Below are positions 31,448 to 40,256 of a stretch of DNA of 41,450 bases, piece by piece. The stretch is from positions 1 to 41,450 of the forward strand of contig NZ_JAUYNP010000152.1 of assembly GCF_030696055.1 (NCBI RefSeq). The letters are read 5' to 3'. Within the stretch, counting starts at the first letter, position 1. Each line of letters starts with the position of its first letter. A program made the translations under genes and the position numbers. The stretch comes from Pseudomonas sp. GTDB taxonomy: Bacteria; Pseudomonadota; Gammaproteobacteria; Pseudomonadales; Pseudomonadaceae. The notes beneath the pieces were generated by a model. The model made no database searches and was not told the DNA's origin. It saw only the letters and a list, made by a program, of their open reading frames with translations.

Positions 31448-31954
31448 TTAGCGGGCGTAGGGCAGCGATTGGCTGTGCAGGCCGCCTTGTTGGGCGAAGC
31501 TGCGGGCTTCACCGGGCTGGGCGGCAAAGCTCTCCAGGTATTGCAGGCTAGCGGACAGTCCAGCGCCGCCGATTTGCAACTGTTCATCGCTGATGCCGCG
31601 TACACCGGTGGCCACGCCGCTGGCCGGCGCCGCCTGACTGCCGAGGCTGAGCAGGCCACCCAGGTTACTGCTGCGGCTGGCCTGCGCGTCTTTGGCGAAG
31701 CGCAGGCTCAACAGGGGCAACCAGCCGCGCTGGCCGCCGGCGGTTTGCACCTGATACCAGCCGCCTTGGCGTCCGACCACCATGACAGTCGCTTGTTTGC
31801 TGAGTTTGCCCAAGGCACTGGCGCCAGCGCTGGGCTCGGCGCGCAGCTCGGTTTCCTGGACGGTTTGCGCTTGACGCTGCTCGGTCAAGCCTGGGCTGCT
31901 GTACAGGCTCAGCAGCAGGGCGGCCAGGCCGGCCATAAGGGTTCTATTCATCAT
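31448..31954 (-). CDS. SH3-domain (SH3_3) periplasmic protein
   Basis: A 168-residue exported protein. Signal peptide (MNRTLMAGLAALLLSLYSS) then a bacterial SH3 domain (~30-88: ETELRAEPSAGASALGKLSK, GWYQVQTAGGQRGWLPLLSLRF), which commonly binds peptidoglycan or a partner. The rest is low-complexity and Ala/Ser/Gly-rich with VRGISDEQLQ. ATG 31954 or the next codon is the start; it overlaps the cyclase end by 11 bases, which implies co-translation. Sitting between a CHASE2 cyclase and an M48 protease, it may link the sensor's periplasmic part to the protease. Confidence 0.82.
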   Translation of the reverse strand: MMNRTLMAGLAALLLSLYSSPGLTEQRQAQTVQETELRAEPSAGASALGKLSKQATVMVVGRQGGWYQVQTAGGQRGWLPLLSLRFAKDAQASRSSNLGGLLSLGSQAAPASGVATGVRGISDEQLQIGGAGLSASLQYLESFAAQPGEARSFAQQGGLHSQSLPYAR

Positions 31955-33791
31955 TTTTCCTTCTCGGTTCGAACAGGCTGACGGCTTCCGCCCGGCCTTT
32001 GACCTGATGCTCGCCCTGGGGCACGAAGTCCAGGGGCAGGCTGCACGCCGCCCGCGTGGCGGCGGAAACCAGCAGGTGGGCGCGGCCCTTGGTCAGCCCT
32101 TCGATGCGGCTGGCCAGGTTCACGGTGTCGCCAATTGCAGTGTAGTCATAACGTTGGCGGGCGCCGACCAGGCCAACTACCGCTGGTCCCGTGTGCAGGC
32201 CGATGCCGATATCGAAGTCCGGGCAGTTGTAGTCGCGGCGAAAGGCGTCCAGGTTGTCGAGCATTTCCATGGCCGCGAGAATCGCCTGGTCGGCCTGCTG
32301 CGGGTTGTCCAGCGGCGCGCCCCAGAAGGCCATGATGGCGTCGCCGATAAACTTGTCGAGGGTCGCCTGGTGCTTGAACAGCACCTCCACCTGGCTGCTG
32401 AAATAGCCTTCCAGCAGACGCACGATTTCCGCCGCGCTGTGCTGCTCCGACAGGGTGGTGAAGTTGCGGATATCGGAAAACAGCACGGTCAGCTGGCATT
32501 CCTTGCTGGCCAGCAGGGCTTCGGGGTCGTCGCGGGTGACCAGTTGGTTGACCACCACCGGGTCCATAAAGCGGCTGAACAGGCGAATGGTGTCTTGCAG
32601 CTGCTGGCGCCGGCGCAGGTAGAACAACGCCAGCGCCGCTGCCAGTAGCAGCCACAGACAGATCAAGCCCGGCATAACGCCGAGCAGCAGGCCCTGCAGG
32701 GCCAATCCATAGCTGCCGACAAACAGCCCCAGGCTGCCGCTCAGGCAGAGGGCGAAGGCGGCCGGCAGGCGTTCCTCCAGCAGCAAGGCACTCAAACCCA
32801 GCAATAGCAGCAGCGGCCCGAGCAGTTCGAGCCAGAGGCTGGCCTCCTGCAGTTGGCTGCCGTTGAGCAGGTTGTCGATGGCGGTCATCAGAATAAAGGG
32901 GGCCGGGTAGAGGGTATCCAGCGGAGTCGGGCGCAAGTCATGCAAGCCCGCCGCCGTAGTGCCTATGACGATGATCTTGTCCTTGAACTGCCCGGCCGGC
33001 AGGGGGTCGCCCTGCTGGCGCGCGGCCGCCAGCACCGCCGCATAGGACAGGCGCGGATAGGGCAGGCGCGCGCTGCCGGGCCAGTCGAGCAGGATGCTCG
33101 GCTGCTCCGGCAGGGGCGTGCCGAGGTCGTGGGCGAGGCGCGCGGGCAGGCTGGGCAAACGCCAGTCGGCGAAGCTGCGGTACAACTCGTAGCGCCGACC
33201 GATGCCGTCGGGATCGGGGCGGAAGTTGATGCTGCCGACTCGCCACAGCTCGCTGGCAAAGGCCTTGGGCAATAGCAGCAGGCCGCGTTGCTCGGGCGTG
33301 CCCTGGCGTCCCGGCGCTTGCCAGGTCTGCGGCGGGTAGTCGCGCAGCAGCGGCGGCTGGCTGCCTTCGGCGGGTTCCTGGACCAGGGCGGCGAGGTAGG
33401 TGTTGCGGCTGCGCTGCAGCACTTCGGCAAAGTAGCTGTCGGCGTCCGGGTTGAACTGGTCCGCTTCGCTGAACAGCACGTCGAAGGCCACGGCTTGGGG
33501 CTGTTGGCTCTGCAGGTATTCCAACAGTTCGGCGTGCAACGAGCGTGGCCACGGCCATTTGCCGGCCTCGTCGGCCAGCACCTGCAGGCTCAGGTCGTCG
33601 ATATCGATCAGCAGCAGGCGTGGGTCCGGCGTCTGTTCGGCCGCGCGCTGGCGGATCAGCCAGTCCAGGTGGGCATTGTTCAAGCCATTCAGGGCAGGCG
33701 CCAGATGCAGCAGCGGGAGGAGCAGCAAGGCCAGCAGGCAGAGTGCCCAGAGACCCTGGCGGAACAGGCGGGATGCGGGACGGGCAGGCAC
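31944..33791 (-). CDS. CHASE2-domain class III adenylate/guanylate cyclase
   Basis: A 615-residue membrane sensor cyclase. It has one N-terminal helix (~12-30), a periplasmic CHASE2 domain (~40-310: LLLIDIDDLSLQVL, PQAVAFDVLFSEAD, FKDKIIVIGTTAAGLHD), three helices (~318-392) and a class III cyclase domain (~430-600). Catalytic residues are present: metal Asp440 in FSDIRNFT and Asp484 in DKFIGDAIMAFWG, Lys480 and Asp555 for adenine specificity, Asn558 and Arg562 as transition-state residues in GDTVNLASR. The set fits an adenylate cyclase. A start at 33791 (GTG/ATG by context) gives the helix after RPASRLFRQGL. First gene of the cyclase-SH3-M48 run. Confidence 0.9.
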   Translation of the reverse strand: MPARPASRLFRQGLWALCLLALLLLPLLHLAPALNGLNNAHLDWLIRQRAAEQTPDPRLLLIDIDDLSLQVLADEAGKWPWPRSLHAELLEYLQSQQPQAVAFDVLFSEADQFNPDADSYFAEVLQRSRNTYLAALVQEPAEGSQPPLLRDYPPQTWQAPGRQGTPEQRGLLLLPKAFASELWRVGSINFRPDPDGIGRRYELYRSFADWRLPSLPARLAHDLGTPLPEQPSILLDWPGSARLPYPRLSYAAVLAAARQQGDPLPAGQFKDKIIVIGTTAAGLHDLRPTPLDTLYPAPFILMTAIDNLLNGSQLQEASLWLELLGPLLLLLGLSALLLEERLPAAFALCLSGSLGLFVGSYGLALQGLLLGVMPGLICLWLLLAAALALFYLRRRQQLQDTIRLFSRFMDPVVVNQLVTRDDPEALLASKECQLTVLFSDIRNFTTLSEQHSAAEIVRLLEGYFSSQVEVLFKHQATLDKFIGDAIMAFWGAPLDNPQQADQAILAAMEMLDNLDAFRRDYNCPDFDIGIGLHTGPAVVGLVGARQRYDYTAIGDTVNLASRIEGLTKGRAHLLVSAATRAACSLPLDFVPQGEHQVKGRAEAVSLFEPRRKNDE

Positions 33792-33869
33792 CAGGTGGGC
33801 CCCTAGAGTCGGTGGCTATGCCACTGACTCTAGCAGCTGATCGACAGGGTCAAGACCTGGGCTGGCGGT

Positions 33870-36713
33870 TTAACCCGCCACCAGTACCCGTATGGCTTCC
33901 AGGCGCAGCGCGGCCTTGTCGAGCATGGCCAGGCCTTGCTCGCGCTGTTGCCGCAGGGCGCTCAGTTCGCTGTCGCGCACGCTGGGGTTGACCGCTTGCA
34001 GGGCGACCAATCGAGCAAGCTCCTCGTCTGTGTCGGCGGCCAGGCGGCGTTTGGCTTCATCGACGCGGGCCGTATGGCGCGGCGCGATCTTGTCTTCGCC
34101 GGCACTGATCAGCGGGTTGAGGCTGTCGCGCTGGGCCTGGACGAATTTGTTGGCGCTGGCCCGCGGCACGCTTTCCAACTGATCATTCAGGGTCTCGAAG
34201 GACACCTTGTGCGCCAGGTCGTTGCCGTTGGCGTCGAGCAGGCAGCGCAGGGCGATCGGCGGCAGGTAGCGGCCCAGTTGCAGGGCGCGCGGCGCCACCA
34301 CTTCGCTGACGTACAGCAGTTCGAGCAGCACGGTGCCGGGTTTCAGCGCCTTGTTCTTGATCAGCGCCACCCCGGTGTTGCCCATGGAACCGGAGCGCAC
34401 CAGGTCCATGCCGCCTTGCACCATGGGGTGTTCCCAGGTGAGGAACTGCATCTCCTCGCGCGACAACGCTTGATTGCGGACGTAGGTGATGGTCACGCCT
34501 TCGTCGTCGCCCAGGGGGAAGCTGGCGTCCAGCATCTTCTCGCTGGGGCGCAGGATCAGGGCGTTTTCCGAATGGTCTTCGCTGTCGATGCCGAAGGCGT
34601 CGAACAGTTGCTCCATATAGATGGGCAGGGCGAACTGGTCGTCCTGCTCGAGGATCGCTTCCACCAGCGCCTCACCTTCACCGGCGCCGCCGGAGTTGAG
34701 TTCCAGCAGGCGGTCGCGGCCGGCATGCAGCTCACTTTCCAGACGCAGGCGTTCGGCCTTGGCCTCGTCGACCAGGGCCTGCCAGTCGCCCTCGTCGCCG
34801 CTTTCCAGCAGCGGCAGCAGGCGATTGCCGAATTGGTGCTGCAGGGCGTTGCCGGTCGGGCAGGTGGCGAGGAAGGCGTTCAGCGCCTGGTGATACCACT
34901 GGAACAGGCGTTCCTGCGGGCTGTTTTCCAGGTAGGGCACATGCAGCTGGATGCGGTGTTTCTGGCCGATGCGGTCGAGGCGGCCGATGCGCTGCTCGAG
35001 CAGGTCCGGGTGGGCCGGCAGGTCGAACAGCACCAGGTGGTGGGCGAACTGGAAGTTGCGCCCCTCGCTGCCGATTTCCGAACAGATCAGCACCTGGGCG
35101 CCGAACTCTTCGTCGGCAAAATAAGCGGCGGCGCGGTCGCGTTCGAGGATGCTCATGCCTTCGTGGAACACCGTGGCGGGGATGCCCTTGCGCACGCGCA
35201 GGGCGTCTTCCAGGTCCATGGCGGTTTCGGCGTGGGCGCAGATCACCAGCACCTTGAACTTCTTGAGCATCTTCAGGGTGTCGATCAACCACTCGACGCG
35301 CGGGTCGAAACGCCACCAGCGCTGTTCGTCGTCGACATCCGGCTGCGCCTGGTAGCTGACTTCCGGGTACAGATCGGCATGCTCGCCCAGCGGCAGCTCC
35401 ATATATTCGTCGGGGCTGGCCAGCGGGTAGGGGTGCAGTTCGCGATCGGGGAAGCCCTGCACCGCCGCGCGGGTGTTGCGGAACAGCAGGCGGCCGGTGC
35501 CATGCCGGTCGAGCAGCTCGCGCACCAGGCGCGCCGAGGCTTCGCTGTCGCCGGCATTCACCGCGCCGAGCAGTTCTTCACCGCCGGCACCGAGGAAGTC
35601 ATGGATGGTCTGATGCGCCGCAGGCGACAGACGGCCCTGATCCAGCAGCTCCTGCACCGCTTCGGCGACCGGCTTGTAGTTGGCGCTTTCGGCGCGGAAG
35701 GCTTCCAGGTCGTGGAAACGATTGGGGTCGAGCAGGCGCAGGCGGGCGAAGTGGCTGTCCTGGCCCAGTTGTTCCGGGGTGGCGGTGAGCAGCAGCACGC
35801 CGGCAATCACTCCGGCCAGCTGCTCGACCAGGCTGTATTCCGGGCTGGCGTGCTCCGGGTGCCAGACCAGGTGGTGGGCTTCGTCGACCACCAGCAGGTC
35901 CCAACCGGCGGCGAACAGCGCGTCCTGGGCCCGTTCGTCTTCGCACAGCCATTCCAGCGCTACCAGAGCAAGCTGGCAGTCTTCGAAGGGGTTGCTGGCA
36001 TCGCTTTCGATAAAGCGTTCGGCGTCGAACAGCGCGACATCCAGGTTGAAGCGCCGGCGCATCTCCACCAGCCACTGGTGCTGCAGGTTCTCCGGCACCA
36101 GGATCAGCACGCGGTTGGCGCGCCCGCAGAGCAGCTGGCGATGGATCACCAGGCCGGCTTCGATAGTCTTGCCCAGGCCCACTTCGTCGGCCAGCAATAC
36201 CCGCGGGGCGATACGGTCGGCCACTTCGCGGGCGATATGCAGCTGGTGCGCGATCGGTTGCGCACGCACGCCGCCCAGGCCCCAGAGTGCGGACTGCAGC
36301 TGGCGACTGGTGTAATCCAGGGTGTGGTAGCGCAGGGCGAACCAAGGCAGGGGGTCGATCTGCCCGGCAAACAGGCGGTCGCTGGCCAGGCGGAACTGGA
36401 TAAAGTTGGACAGCTGGGTTTCCGGCAGGGTGACGCTTTCGTTCTGCCCATTGAGGCCGTGATAGACCAGCAGACCGTCGATGTCGTCGACCTCCTGCAC
36501 GGTCAGCTTCCAGCCTTCGAAATGGGTGATTTCATCGCCCGGCGAGAAGCGCACGCGGGTCAGCGGCGCATTGCGGGTGGCGTACTGGCGGGTTTCGCCG
36601 GTGGCCGGGTAGAGCACGGTGAGCATGCGGCCATCCTGCATCAGGACGGTTCCCAACCCCAGCTCCGCTTCGCTGTCACTGATCCAGCGTTGCCCCGGTT
36701 CATACTGCGCCAT
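33870..36713 (-). CDS. rapA: RNA polymerase-associated ATPase RapA (HepA)
   Basis: A 947-residue Swi2/Snf2-type protein that rides on RNA polymerase and helps its recycling after transcription. The N-terminal Tudor-like part begins [21 protein letters not shown]. The helicase core has motif [13 protein letters not shown], the DEAH-type motif II in [21 protein letters not shown] (motif III) and in the second RecA lobe [16 protein letters not shown] and [10 protein letters not shown]. The length agrees with RapA of Pseudomonas. ATG 36713 has GGGAG before it; a longer frame to 36770 is rejected. Divergent from a small gene at 36888; single-gene transcript. The stop codon lies within a GGCGGGTTAAACCGCC hairpin. 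Confidence 0.95.
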   Translation of the reverse strand: MAQYEPGQRWISDSEAELGLGTVLMQDGRMLTVLYPATGETRQYATRNAPLTRVRFSPGDEITHFEGWKLTVQEVDDIDGLLVYHGLNGQNESVTLPETQLSNFIQFRLASDRLFAGQIDPLPWFALRYHTLDYTSRQLQSALWGLGGVRAQPIAHQLHIAREVADRIAPRVLLADEVGLGKTIEAGLVIHRQLLCGRANRVLILVPENLQHQWLVEMRRRFNLDVALFDAERFIESDASNPFEDCQLALVALEWLCEDERAQDALFAAGWDLLVVDEAHHLVWHPEHASPEYSLVEQLAGVIAGVLLLTATPEQLGQDSHFARLRLLDPNRFHDLEAFRAESANYKPVAEAVQELLDQGRLSPAAHQTIHDFLGAGGEELLGAVNAGDSEASARLVRELLDRHGTGRLLFRNTRAAVQGFPDRELHPYPLASPDEYMELPLGEHADLYPEVSYQAQPDVDDEQRWWRFDPRVEWLIDTLKMLKKFKVLVICAHAETAMDLEDALRVRKGIPATVFHEGMSILERDRAAAYFADEEFGAQVLICSEIGSEGRNFQFAHHLVLFDLPAHPDLLEQRIGRLDRIGQKHRIQLHVPYLENSPQERLFQWYHQALNAFLATCPTGNALQHQFGNRLLPLLESGDEGDWQALVDEAKAERLRLESELHAGRDRLLELNSGGAGEGEALVEAILEQDDQFALPIYMEQLFDAFGIDSEDHSENALILRPSEKMLDASFPLGDDEGVTITYVRNQALSREEMQFLTWEHPMVQGGMDLVRSGSMGNTGVALIKNKALKPGTVLLELLYVSEVVAPRALQLGRYLPPIALRCLLDANGNDLAHKVSFETLNDQLESVPRASANKFVQAQRDSLNPLISAGEDKIAPRHTARVDEAKRRLAADTDEELARLVALQAVNPSVRDSELSALRQQREQGLAMLDKAALRLEAIRVLVAG

Positions 36714-36887
36714 GCCTGTCTCCCGCGTGAAAAAGCCGACTATGGTAACGCAGCGCCGGGCCCAGGCCAAAGGCGCATTGGTGTGCAGTCGGCACTTTGT
36801 ATGCTTAGCTAAGGCGAAAGTGTAGCGAGGCGACCCTCAAGTCGGCGTCTGTGCGGCCGACAGCCTGACCAAAGGAGGAGAGAAAAC

Positions 36888-37187
36888 GTGCTACCGCCCA
36901 TTCCCCACAGCATGGCCCCGGTCACAGTGCAGCAGGATGTGATCAAGCCGCGCCCGGAAATTCCGCCGGTGACGCAGGCTGCCGAGAGCTCCAAGGAAAG
37001 CGCGGTGAGCCTGGACAAGCGGCACCCGCAGGAAGCGGAGGCGATGCTGCGCGAAGAGCAGCGGCGGCGTCAGCGCCGGCATGGCTACAGCCCGGAAGAG
37101 TTGGCCGAAGGCGAGGTGGCCAAGGCCGACGAGGCGGCTATCGACGAGTTACCCCGCCAGGGTCTATGGGTGGATGTGGAAGTCTGA
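36888..37187 (+). CDS. Small hypothetical protein, helical and charged
   Basis: A 99-residue protein starting at GTG 36888 behind a strong AGGAGGAG site. The N-terminal half is Pro/Val-rich (MLPPIPHSMAPVTV), and the rest is a charged helix (EAEAMLREEQRRRQRRH) followed by GYSPEELAEGE and an acidic end. No signal peptide, no membrane segment and no family that I recognise. The gene lies between rapA (divergent) and alkB, and similar small genes occupy this place in other Pseudomonas. Function unknown. Confidence 0.65.
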   Translation: MLPPIPHSMAPVTVQQDVIKPRPEIPPVTQAAESSKESAVSLDKRHPQEAEAMLREEQRRRQRRHGYSPEELAEGEVAKADEAAIDELPRQGLWVDVEV

Positions 37188-37224
37188 CGCCTGCTAGGGC
37201 GTTGCTGGTTTGCGGCGGTGATGG

Positions 37225-37827
37225 GTGAATCTCTTTAACGACAGTCCATTGCTGCTGCCCGACGCCGAGCTGGAGTTCCACGCCGATTGGCTGGATCGGG
37301 CGACGGCCGATCTGTGGCTGGCGCAGTTGCGTGCTGAAACCCCTTGGCAACAACCCCAGGTGCAGCTTTATGGTCGGCAGTTTCCGGTGCCGCGACTGCT
37401 GGCCTGGTATGGCGATGCCGAGGCCAGTTACCGTTACTCGGGGTTGACCCATCAACCGCTGCCCTGGACGCCCTTGCTGGCGCAGATTCGTGCGCGGCTA
37501 GTCGCGGCGCTGGGGCAGCCGCTCAATGCGGTATTGCTCAACTATTACCGCGACGGCCAGGACTCCATGGGTTGGCACAGCGATGACGAAGCCGAGCTGG
37601 GGCGCAATCCGTTGATCGCCTCGCTTAACCTGGGTGGCAGCCGACGTTTCGACCTGCGGCGCAAGGGGCACAGCCGCATCGAGCACTCCTTGCTGTTACA
37701 GCACGGTTCGCTGCTGGTCATGCGCGGGCCAACCCAGCATTATTGGCAGCACCAAGTGGCGAAGACGCGCAGCCCCTGCGCGCCGCGTCTGAACCTGACT
37801 TTTCGGATGATCCGGTCAAACCTATGA
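37225..37827 (+). CDS. alkB: Alpha-ketoglutarate-dependent dioxygenase AlkB
   Basis: A 200-residue Fe(II)/2-oxoglutarate oxygenase that removes alkyl groups from 1-methyladenine and 3-methylcytosine in DNA or RNA. The jelly-roll motifs are complete: HxD at His118/Asp120 in GWHSDDE, distal His176 in QHYWQHQ, and the family signature RLNLTFR at 188-194, whose Arg binds 2-oxoglutarate. Start GTG 37225 gives MNLFNDSPLLLPDAELEF; GGTGATGG is the likely ribosome site. Its stop overlaps the start of the next small gene as ATGA. Confidence 0.93.
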   Translation: MNLFNDSPLLLPDAELEFHADWLDRATADLWLAQLRAETPWQQPQVQLYGRQFPVPRLLAWYGDAEASYRYSGLTHQPLPWTPLLAQIRARLVAALGQPLNAVLLNYYRDGQDSMGWHSDDEAELGRNPLIASLNLGGSRRFDLRRKGHSRIEHSLLLQHGSLLVMRGPTQHYWQHQVAKTRSPCAPRLNLTFRMIRSNL

Positions 37828-37985
37828 GTAGCGACGACAAGCTGATTGATTTCGTGGCCGAGCGCGACAAGCGCATTCACGACCTGCGCGACAAGAAACT
37901 CAACGAGTTGCGCGAGGCCTTCGAGCAGGCCCTGCCGCTGCCCAAGGGCAAGAAAAAGCCCAAGAGCAAGCCGAAAAAGCCCTGA
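37824..37985 (+). CDS. Small basic protein, translationally coupled to alkB
   Basis: A 53-residue protein with an N-terminal helix (DKLIDFVAERDKRIHDLRDK) and a Lys/Pro-rich tail (LPKGKKKPKSKPKKP) suited to nucleic-acid binding. ATG 37824 overlaps the alkB TGA as ATGA. A longer frame from 37743 runs through alkB and is rejected. Family not recognised; the fixed position after alkB suggests a related role or only shared transcription. Confidence 0.65.
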   Translation: MSSDDKLIDFVAERDKRIHDLRDKKLNELREAFEQALPLPKGKKKPKSKPKKP

Positions 37986-38010
37986 TGGCTGCTGACCAGG
38001 GGCTGATCCA

Positions 38011-38024
38011 TTGATCTGAGTCAG
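38011..38024 (+). promoter_or_regulatory. Upstream Anr/FNR-like box
   Basis: TTGATCTGAGTCAG, one or two mismatches from the FNR/Anr consensus TTGAT-N4-ATCAA. It lies 50 bp upstream of a perfect box, so it may increase binding. Confidence 0.5.
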
Positions 38025-38060
38025 TTAAGCGGGCCTTAGCCGTGTGGCTTAGCCGCGCTG

Positions 38061-38101
38061 TTGATCTGGATCAATAGGCCCGAGGCGCCCCCTGCTAGCT
38101 T
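38061..38101 (+). promoter_or_regulatory. Anr/FNR-dependent promoter of the CcoM gene
   Basis: TTGATCTGGATCAA (38061-38074) is a perfect FNR/Anr palindrome. A TAGCTT -10 at 38096-38101 lies such that the box centre would be near -41.5, the class II activator position. The geometry predicts induction at low oxygen. Confidence 0.8.
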
Positions 38102-38139
38102 GAAGCCATTCCCACACAGGCTTCACGCAGGAGGCACCC

Positions 38140-38256
38140 ATGTTTATCGATGTCGTTGTGCTTGCCGGAATCGGCACTGTCGGTTTGATGGTCGCCTTCT
38201 TCGCCGGTGTCGGCTATTTCATCTGGAAGGATGCGCACCAGCGCAAGCAGGGCTGA
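38140..38256 (+). CDS. ccoM: Cytochrome cbb3 oxidase small subunit CcoM-like peptide
   Basis: A 38-residue membrane peptide: a short N-terminus, one transmembrane helix (VVVLAGIGTVGLMVAFFAGV) and a charged cytoplasmic end (GYFIWKDAHQRKQG). It resembles CcoM, a single-helix subunit described in the P. stutzeri cbb3 oxidase, which stabilises that high-affinity terminal oxidase (established for the family; my match is by memory of the sequence pattern). AGGAGG is five bases before the ATG. The Anr box upstream fits microaerobic expression with cbb3. The ccoNOQP genes are not in the window, which is normal for ccoM. Confidence 0.78.
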   Translation: MFIDVVVLAGIGTVGLMVAFFAGVGYFIWKDAHQRKQG

Positions 38257-38287
38257 ACACCAGAGCACAGGGCACGCAAGGCAATTT

Positions 38288-38312
38288 GGGCGACTTAGGT
38301 CGCCCTTTTTTT
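38288..38312 (+). terminator. Rho-independent terminator after ccoM
   Basis: GGGCGAC-TTAG-GTCGCCC followed by TTTTTTT. It closes the monocistronic ccoM transcript 32 bases after its stop. Confidence 0.92.
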
Positions 38313-38344
38313 AACACTGAATGCTGAGCCGAACCGCAGCTTTT

Positions 38345-38508
38345 GTAGGGTGGGTTAGTGGCGCAGAGCAGGGTTTTAAAATCAACTGCGGAATGTGTGC
38401 GCCACGTAACCCACCAAGCGGTGATCGGCCTGCCCCATCTGGTGGGTTACGGCGCAACTGACTACGCACCAGCAGATAGCCCGTGGTCATGCGCCTAACC
38501 CACCCTAC
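38345..38508. repeat. Intergenic palindrome, GTAGGGTGGGTTAG arms, doubled
   Basis: Starts GTAGGGTGGGTTAGTGGCGC and ends GCGCCTAACCCACCCTAC; in the middle GTAACCCACC and GGTGGGTTAC form another pair around 38410-38450. Two units of the family stand back to back between ccoM and glpD. Confidence 0.78.
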
Positions 38509-38575
38509 GAACTACGAACTGTTGTGCTGCTTGAGAGTGTTCGTTTCTTCCCATCGGCCGCAGCGCGCCAAGGCG

Positions 38576-40117
38576 TTAAGCCGCGTGCACGTCTTCCGGG
38601 CTGTGCGGCGATTCGATGCGCAGGTAGTGATCGAGTTTGGCCTGCTGCACGGGCGTCATAAACAGGCCGAGCTTGCTGCGCCGCCAGAGGATATCGGCGG
38701 CCTGCACGGCCCATTCTTCCTGGCACAGGTAGTCCACTTCGCGGGCATAGAGCCCGCCGCCCAAGTGCTCGCCCAGATCGCCCAGGTTGTGCACGCCCTT
38801 GAGCATCAGCCAGGTGCGGCTGCCATAGCTGCTGGCCCAACGCCGCGCCAGGGCGGTGGGTAACCAGCCGAAGCGCGCGCACAGGGCTTCGATCAAGGCG
38901 CTCTGGCTGTCCAGTTGCTCGGCGCCGGGCAGCAGGCTGCTGTGGGTCCAGTTGGGGCCCATCTTGGGGAAGAAGGGCGCCAGTTGCGCCAGCGCCGACT
39001 CGGCCAGTTTGCGGTAGGTGGTCAGCTTGCCGCCGAACACCGAGAGCAGCGGCGCTTCGCCGGGGAGAGCGGACAGCGCTAGGGTGTAGTCGCGGGTCAC
39101 GGCCGAAGGGTCGTCCGACTCGTCGTCGCACAGCGGGCGCACGCCGGCATAGGTGTGCAGTATGTCGCTGCGGCTCAGCGGCGTCTTGAAGTGAGCGTTG
39201 ACCACCTGCAACAGGTAGTCGATCTCGGCCTCGGTGATCGCCACCTTGGCCGGGTCGCCCTGGTATTCGGGGTCGGTGGTGCCGATCAGGGTGAAACGAT
39301 CCTGATAGGGAATGGCGAAGACGATGCGGCGGTCCTCGTTCTGCAGGATATAGGCCTGCTCGCCCTCGAACAGCTTGGGCACCACTATATGGCTGCCCTG
39401 GATCAGGCGAATGCCATAAGGCGAGTCCTGTTTCAGGTCTTCGCGGATAAAGCGCGCCACCCAAGGGCCGGCAGCGTTGACCAGGGCGCGGGCACGAATC
39501 GAGAACAGGCTGCCATCGGCGCGTTCCAGGTGGATATGCCACAGGCCCTTGTCGCGCCGCGCGCTGACGCAGCGGGTGCGGGTGTGCACATGGGCGCCTT
39601 GTTCGCGGGCGGCCATGGCATTGAGCACCACCAGGCGGGCGTCATCGACCCAGCAGTCGGAGTATTCGAAACCGCGGCTGATCTCTGGCTTCAGCGGGCT
39701 GCCGGCGCCGAAACGCAGGCTGCGCGAGCCGGGCAGTTTCTCGCGCTTGCCGAGGTGGTCGTAGAGGAACAGGCCGGCGCGAATCATCCAGGCCGGACGC
39801 AGGTGCGGGCGGTGCGGCAGGATAAAACGCAGCGGTTTGACTATATGCGGCGCCTTGGCCAGCAGCACTTCGCGTTCGGCCAGGGCTTCGCGCACCAGGC
39901 GGAATTCGTAGTGTTCCAGGTAGCGCAGGCCGCCGTGGATGAGTTTGCTGCTGGCCGATGAGGTGTGCTGGGCCAGGTCGTCCTTTTCGCAAAGGAACAC
40001 CGACAGACCGCGCCCGGCGGCATCGGCGGCGATCCCGACGCCGTTGATGCCTCCGCCGATAATGGCGAGGTCATAGACTTCAGCGAGGGGCGTGGCGAAG
40101 GCGGGGCTAGTAGGCAT
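38576..40117 (-). CDS. glpD: Aerobic glycerol-3-phosphate dehydrogenase GlpD
   Basis: A 513-residue FAD enzyme at the inner membrane that oxidises sn-glycerol 3-phosphate to dihydroxyacetone phosphate and reduces quinone. The dinucleotide-binding motif is DLAIIGGGINGVGIAADAAG (~16-35); the substrate region includes SSASSKLIHGGLRYLE (~53-68), LVNAAGPWV and the FAD-contacting FGGKLTTYRKLAE. The C-terminal domain is complete. The ATG at 40117 is used; no strong ribosome site is seen. It follows glpR on the same strand with a putative GlpR operator between them, the usual Pseudomonas order glpF-K-R-D, so glpK and glpF are expected beyond the right edge. Confidence 0.95.
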   Translation of the reverse strand: MPTSPAFATPLAEVYDLAIIGGGINGVGIAADAAGRGLSVFLCEKDDLAQHTSSASSKLIHGGLRYLEHYEFRLVREALAEREVLLAKAPHIVKPLRFILPHRPHLRPAWMIRAGLFLYDHLGKREKLPGSRSLRFGAGSPLKPEISRGFEYSDCWVDDARLVVLNAMAAREQGAHVHTRTRCVSARRDKGLWHIHLERADGSLFSIRARALVNAAGPWVARFIREDLKQDSPYGIRLIQGSHIVVPKLFEGEQAYILQNEDRRIVFAIPYQDRFTLIGTTDPEYQGDPAKVAITEAEIDYLLQVVNAHFKTPLSRSDILHTYAGVRPLCDDESDDPSAVTRDYTLALSALPGEAPLLSVFGGKLTTYRKLAESALAQLAPFFPKMGPNWTHSSLLPGAEQLDSQSALIEALCARFGWLPTALARRWASSYGSRTWLMLKGVHNLGDLGEHLGGGLYAREVDYLCQEEWAVQAADILWRRSKLGLFMTPVQQAKLDHYLRIESPHSPEDVHAA

Positions 40118-40136
40118 GGTGGCACCATAAGGTCGG

Positions 40137-40171
40137 AATCGAACGTTTTAATGTTCACTTTCGAAAATATG
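40137..40171 (-). promoter_or_regulatory. GlpR-like operator upstream of glpD
   Basis: The AT-rich stretch contains TCGAACGTTTT and ATGTTCACTTTCGAAAAT, near-repeats of TTCG/GAAC half-sites like those bound by E. coli GlpR. It lies 20-54 bases before glpD. Binding is inferred from likeness and position. Confidence 0.55.
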
Positions 40172-40256
40172 CTAGTCGAAGATGCGCGACTGCGCCACCC
40201 CGATCTGCGCTTTCGTGCCGAGTGGTTAGATCTGTTGCGGGGGGATGTGCCGGTGA

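Noticed and set aside
33936..36812. 958-codon plus-strand open frame
   Set aside because: It lies antisense to rapA, whose helicase motifs are unmistakable. Its length comes from the GC-rich third positions of rapA; composition is skewed to Ala, Val, Gly, Gln and His and no family pattern appears.
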